DNA of 8,021 bases from Clostridiales bacterium. GTDB taxonomy: Bacteria; Bacillota; Clostridia; Tissierellales; Sedimentibacteraceae. Under the pieces are notes generated by a model. The model ran no database searches, was not told where the DNA came from, and saw only the letters and a list, made by a program, of their open reading frames with translations. Both the position numbers and the translations under genes were made by a program. The stretch's first letter is position 1, and each line of letters starts with the position of its first letter. This document shows positions 5,933 through 8,021 of the stretch, piece after piece. Location of the stretch: the NCBI GenBank assembly GCA_003483345.1, contig DMWH01000109.1, forward strand, positions 1 through 8,021, written 5' to 3'.

Positions 5933-5979
5933 TAAGGTTTTTACCATAAATTTCCACGCGTAAAGCGGCTAAAAAACCT

Positions 5980-6198
5980 TTATTTATAAATGACTTTTAT
6001 TAATTTTGCGCCTGATTTGATGCTTGATGCATCAATGTCTCTACCTACATATATGTCAAAATGGTGTTTACACTTGAGGCACTCAACTTCAAAACTACCA
6101 TAGTCGTTTGCTCCTCCTGGATACCACACTTGATCAATAAGAATATCATTCCCACACTCAGGACATTTAGCTAAAACAGAAGCTCTTTCAGTGAACAT
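5980..6198 (-). CDS. small zinc-ribbon protein, function unknown
   Basis: A 72-residue protein with two CxxC knuckles, CPEC at 12-15 and CLKC at 40-43, spaced as in a zinc ribbon. The ends are short, so nearly the whole protein is the metal-binding unit. No other domain, signal peptide or membrane segment is seen. The ATG at 6198 has AAAGGAG 7 nt upstream (6206-6212), a good signal that supports expression. Such small zinc ribbons occur in phages and mobile elements and as fragments of larger enzymes; I cannot assign a role. It lies between the serine recombinase fossil and the 22-bp repeats, and the nearest downstream terminator is at 5784-5819. Confidence 0.75.
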   Translation of the reverse strand: MFTERASVLAKCPECGNDILIDQVWYPGGANDYGSFEVECLKCKHHFDIYVGRDIDASSIKSGAKLIKVIYK

Positions 6199-6246
6199 TA
6201 TTTATCTCCTTTATATTTAAATATACTTTACCATATTACCGTTAAA

Positions 6247-6276
6247 ATCATAAATCGGGTTGGGCTTGTGAACCAA
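6247..6276 (-). promoter_or_regulatory. possible promoter of the zinc-ribbon gene
   Basis: The minus strand reads TTGGTT (6276-6271), an 18-bp spacer, then TATGAT (6252-6247). The -10 matches consensus at five of six positions, the -35 at only three. It lies about 50 bp upstream of the start codon. Support is weak to moderate. Confidence 0.35.
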
Positions 6277-6338
6277 TTTTGATACAAAAACTCAAATTCA
6301 CTCAATTCACGCAACTAGATTTTAGCACATTATTCACC

Positions 6339-6715
6339 TTAATCTATAGCGATTTCATTGCCATCATAAAACTTAAATGTTATGGAACCATTAACGTTAA
6401 CTACAGCTGACTCCACAAGAACCATCCAAGTTTGTTTGCTCCAAACATCGATTTTCTTAGGTTCATTTTCTAAAAATAAATAAAGACATTAGTTTGTTGC
6501 GTTTCAAAGTCATTTTTTCTTTTTCTTTTAATAAGGTTTTAATGTCAGATGATGTTGCTGTATAGCGTTTATTGATTTTGTTATATTTTTCTTCAAAATC
6601 ATTTGAACTTAAATTGCTTTTTTCTGCAACAATGCTTTTAACTTTTTCTTCAAGAATGTCTAGATCAAATTTAAGTCCGCTTATCTTTTCATCGTATTTT
6701 TCAGTCGCAAATGAA
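6339..6715 (-). pseudogene. C-terminal remnant of a large serine recombinase, frameshifted
   Basis: Two adjoining frames together give the end of a large serine recombinase. The first (about 6715 to 6463) is a charged coiled coil (LEEKVKSIVAEKSNLSSNDFE then YNKINKRY), typical of the region after the zinc ribbon. It stops at a TGA, but in the next frame the sequence continues ENEPKKIDVWSKQTW, then VESAVVNVNGSITFKFYDGNEI, and stops at 6339. That final pattern (a Trp-containing helix, a valine-rich strand, 'G-S-I-T-F-K-F-x-x-G-x-E-I') is characteristic of these enzymes' C-termini. The frameshift is at an A/T-rich run at about 6463-6480. The catalytic serine domain and DNA-binding domains are missing, so it cannot recombine DNA. 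It indicates that a phage or integrative element once resided here. Confidence 0.7.
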
Positions 6716-6871
6716 ATAGTTATAACGTCCTTTAAAGCACCATCAACAGCGCTAAATGCTTCTTTTAGTTTTCCCACCAATCCGATAACTTTTACAACAA
6801 TTGTAATAATAGAACCTATGGCAACAAGTACACTTGAGCTTAATATTTAGACCTTTAATTGCATCCGCCAT
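6716..6871 (-). pseudogene. N-terminal remnant of a phage tape-measure-like protein, frameshifted
   Basis: An ATG at 6871 with AGGAGG 8 nt upstream (6880-6885) opens MADAIKGLNIK, a start typical of phage tail tape-measure proteins. After about 11 codons the frame shifts, and the sequence continues as SSVLVAIGSIITIVVKVIGL, a hydrophobic helix, then GKLKEAFSAVDGALKD. Tape-measure proteins commonly contain such helices in their middle, so the fossil looks like a start joined by deletion to an internal piece. At about 6700-6730 it passes into serine recombinase coiled-coil sequence. The assignment rests on short segments; a small membrane protein of another kind is possible. Confidence 0.5.
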
Positions 6872-6892
6872 TTCTCTCACCTCCTAATGACT

Positions 6893-6920
6893 AAAAAAGC
6901 CGACTGGTTAGGTCGACTTT
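6893..6920 (-). terminator. intrinsic terminator after the lipoprotein gene
   Basis: On the minus strand AAAGTCGAC (6920-6912), a 7-nt loop and GTCGGCTTT (6904-6896) form a 9-bp stem with one G-U pair, followed by further Ts to 6893. It lies 24 nt after the lipoprotein stop and directly before the ribosome binding site of the tape-measure-like fossil. Confidence 0.8.
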
Positions 6921-6944
6921 ATTGGAATAATTATTTATGTGTCT

Positions 6945-7400
6945 TTAACACCAATGAGTTATCTTGCCGATGTTGATGTCGGTATAATTCATAGAAATAT
7001 TTAATCCGACTCCTCTTATTTGAAAACCAAATACTTGAATAGCATAATCGTAGTAGCCGCTATTCTTGTTATGAACGCTTGGTTCTATCCATACGGGTTC
7101 ACTGCCATCTTCAGGGACAGTATAAACAAATGCTGATTTTACCCTTAAACCAAACTGAATATCGTTATTAGCGATGTAACTATCATTATTAGCCATGACA
7201 AAGTTACCATTACCATCGTTATAAACGTTGTAATAAATAAATGTATGACCTTTGTATGTAAAGGTTTTATCTTCCAGTACAGGTGTATCGCCAATTAAAT
7301 CAGCAGTAAAAGTAATTGAACCGCCGTTTGGTTGGGGTTGGCATCCAGCTAAAAGGCAAGAAGCAATAGGGAGTAATAGTAACGAGAATACTTTTTTCAT
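6945..7400 (-). CDS. small predicted lipoprotein, function unknown
   Basis: A 151-residue protein with a classic lipoprotein signal: KK at 2-3, a hydrophobic stretch to residue 18, then the lipobox LLAGC with the lipidated cysteine at residue 20. It should be anchored on the outer face of the cell membrane. The mature part (about 130 residues) is rich in aromatic, Asn and Gly residues with alternating strand-like patterns (FTYKGHTFIYYNVY, VKSAFVYTV, YAIQVFGFQIRGVGLNISM), suggesting an all-beta domain; I do not recognise it. The ATG at 7400 has no ribosome binding site. Instead TATAAT lies only 3 nt upstream (7404-7409), so the message may be nearly leaderless or the native upstream region may be lost. 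It sits alone, closed by its own terminator, between two decayed phage-like fragments, and could be a cargo gene of the former element. Confidence 0.75.
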   Translation of the reverse strand: MKKVFSLLLLPIASCLLAGCQPQPNGGSITFTADLIGDTPVLEDKTFTYKGHTFIYYNVYNDGNGNFVMANNDSYIANNDIQFGLRVKSAFVYTVPEDGSEPVWIEPSVHNKNSGYYDYAIQVFGFQIRGVGLNISMNYTDINIGKITHWC

Positions 7401-7440
7401 ATAATTATATTCTACACGATAACCCCACTGAAGTCATCAA

Positions 7441-7653
7441 TTAACCTAAAAAGGCATCAATATCTGTTTGAGTTGCATTTCTACTGCCACCATCTTCATA
7501 GATAGATTTTTGTAATTTGACTATGTCAAGATAAGTAGCAATATCGAAGAATTCCGAATCACGAATACAAGTTGATATGACTTTATACGCGATGAATTTT
7601 ACTTTTTTGGGATTTTTGAAAACGCACCTATTTTTGCTCTTTAAAAAATGGTT
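7441..7653 (-). pseudogene. start-less ORF remnant of about 70 codons
   Basis: An open frame from just after a TAG at 7654-7656 to a TAA at 7441-7443, with no ATG, GTG or ribosome binding site near its beginning. The second half has normal protein-like composition (AYKVISTCIRDSEFFDIATY, then LDIVKLQKSIYEDGG and TDIDAFLG at the end). The first 15 codons are Lys/Phe-rich and may be non-coding, and the break into AT-rich sequence is at about 7610. It probably is the C-terminal end of a lost gene. Its position before a tape-measure-like start would fit a phage tail protein such as an assembly chaperone, but I do not recognise the family. Confidence 0.45.
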
Positions 7654-7680
7654 CTAATGCTCGAAAATGTTGAAAAAATA

Positions 7681-7704
7681 ATAAAAACACCCTTTAGGGC
7701 ATTT
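7681..7704 (-). terminator. probable intrinsic terminator
   Basis: On the minus strand AAATGCCC, loop TAAA and GGGTGTTTTTAT form an 8-bp stem (three G-C and several A-U or G-U pairs) running straight into a T-run. No intact gene now lies upstream before the tRNA, so it may be a relic or may back up the tRNA terminator. Confidence 0.55.
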
Positions 7705-7718
7705 TCTATGAATTTCAC

Positions 7719-7739
7719 CTTTGATTCATTGTATCAAAG
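7719..7739. other. hairpin CTTTGAT-(7 nt)-ATCAAAG
   Basis: A perfect 7-bp inverted repeat with a 7-nt loop and no T-run on either side. Its right arm contains TGTATCAAA, the same 9-mer found in the terminators at 288-318 and 7957-7985, which suggests a decayed copy of the same terminator type. Confidence 0.5.
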
Positions 7740-7783
7740 TATGTCTTCTAATCTGGTACAACCGATGGGACTTAAACTCTAAA

Positions 7784-7840
7784 TGCAACCCCTCTCCTTG
7801 TAATCGTTCAATCGTGCAACCCCACCCCCTAATCGTTCAA
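7784..7840 (+). repeat. two direct repeats of about 30 bp (TGCAACCCC ... TAATCGTTCAA)
   Basis: TGCAACCCC occurs at 7784-7792 and 7815-7823, and TAATCGTTCAA at 7801-7811 and 7830-7840. Each pair forms one unit with a C-rich middle of 8 or 6 bp that differs between copies. As with the other repeat sets in this window, the ends are conserved and the middle is not, as expected of paired protein-binding sites. ATCGTTCAA also occurs once at 5841-5849. Function unknown. Confidence 0.7.
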
Positions 7841-7956
7841 CTAGTAGGTTTTCAATAGTATATATTTCCCCCTATTTTTTGCCCTGAAAACCGTTAACTA
7901 TCACCGAAAATCATAGAAAACAGTATTAAATGGCCTATTTTTAGCGTTTTAAGCAC

Positions 7957-7985
7957 AAAAAAAGCCTTGATAATTGTATCAAAGC
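7957..7985 (-). terminator. terminator of the tRNA gene
   Basis: On the minus strand GCTTTGATA, loop CAAT and TATCAAGGC form a 9-bp stem (7985-7964) with one U-G pair, followed by seven Ts (7963-7957). It lies 14 nt after the tRNA CCA end, a normal distance for a tRNA terminator. Confidence 0.85.
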
Positions 7986-7998
7986 TTCACTAGGCAGA

Positions 7999-8021
7999 TG
8001 GAGCAGGTGACGGGAATCGAA
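7999..8021 (-). tRNA. 3' end of a tRNA gene, probably tRNA-Gly (partial)
   Basis: Read on the minus strand from the window edge: the T-loop TTCGATT, the T-stem strand CCCGT, the acceptor strand CACCTGC, the discriminator T and an encoded CCA ending at 7999. An acceptor stem starting GCAGGTG with a U discriminator is what glycine tRNAs of Bacillota show. The anticodon lies outside the window, so the identity is inferred from the acceptor stem only. Confidence 0.8.

Larger units (their letters stand above)
5661..5979. other. 319-bp intergenic region at the island's right boundary
   Basis: No coding frame is supported here. The region holds the upstream part of the AbiEi-like promoter, a loose hairpin (GCTAAAAGTG at 5736-5745 with CACTTTTCAGC at 5767-5777), the strong terminator at 5784-5819, one copy of ATCGTTCAA (5841-5849) shared with the repeats near 7800-7840, and the 22-bp-spaced CCCGACA repeats. 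It separates the defence genes from the decayed phage-like region. Confidence 0.7.
7654..7998. other. 345-bp non-coding region between the phage-like remnants and the tRNA
   Basis: No gene is supported here. It holds, from left to right, a terminator (7681-7704), a hairpin (7719-7739), a pair of direct repeats of about 30 bp (7784-7840), an AT-rich stretch with one GGCC site (7932-7935), and the tRNA terminator (7957-7985). Confidence 0.7.

Noticed and set aside
6572..6850. Plus-strand frame of 92 codons
   Set aside because: It is antisense to the recombinase and tape-measure fossil and has neither a start signal nor recognisable features.

Overview
The window is AT-rich and low-GC, and it uses the standard genetic code: TGA is a true stop in the methyltransferase gene and Trp is TGG. 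Strong AGGAGG-type ribosome binding sites, extended -10 promoters and a Gly-type tRNA end point to a Bacillota host. An Erysipelotrichia- or Mollicutes-related lineage is plausible but not proven. Every convincing gene is on the minus strand, so the layout below runs from right to left.

Right flank (about 8021 to 5880): the 3' end of a tRNA (Gly-like acceptor stem) with its terminator; a pair of direct repeats of about 30 bp; a start-less ORF remnant; an intact small lipoprotein gene; a frameshifted fossil that joins the start of a phage tape-measure-like protein to the C-terminus of a large serine recombinase; and a small zinc-ribbon protein. This looks like a decayed prophage or integrative element beside a tRNA gene. 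It ends in three CCCGACA repeats spaced exactly 22 bp apart and a strong hairpin terminator.

Defence island (about 5660 to 288): eight closely packed genes. First come an AbiEi/DUF6088-like winged-helix protein and an unrecognised protein with a C-terminal HTH, which overlap by 8 nt. A second extended -10 promoter then leads into a small XRE regulator, a HaeIII-type cytosine-5 methyltransferase, a HaeIII-type restriction endonuclease, a ThsB-like TIR protein, a single-pass membrane protein of unknown family, and a second ThsB-like TIR protein. From the XRE gene onward the genes overlap or are 3 to 16 nt apart. The block closes with an intrinsic terminator at 288-318.

Working interpretation: GGCC restriction-modification supplies a first line of defence. 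The TIR / membrane protein / TIR trio looks like a Thoeris-type signalling module in which two TIR proteins would make a nucleotide signal and the membrane protein would be the effector. The usual Thoeris effectors (SIR2-SLOG, macro-TM, caspase-like) are absent, so the membrane protein is the most interesting unknown. The left edge (1-190) holds four exact-period 20-bp repeats that resemble a transposon end or iterons.
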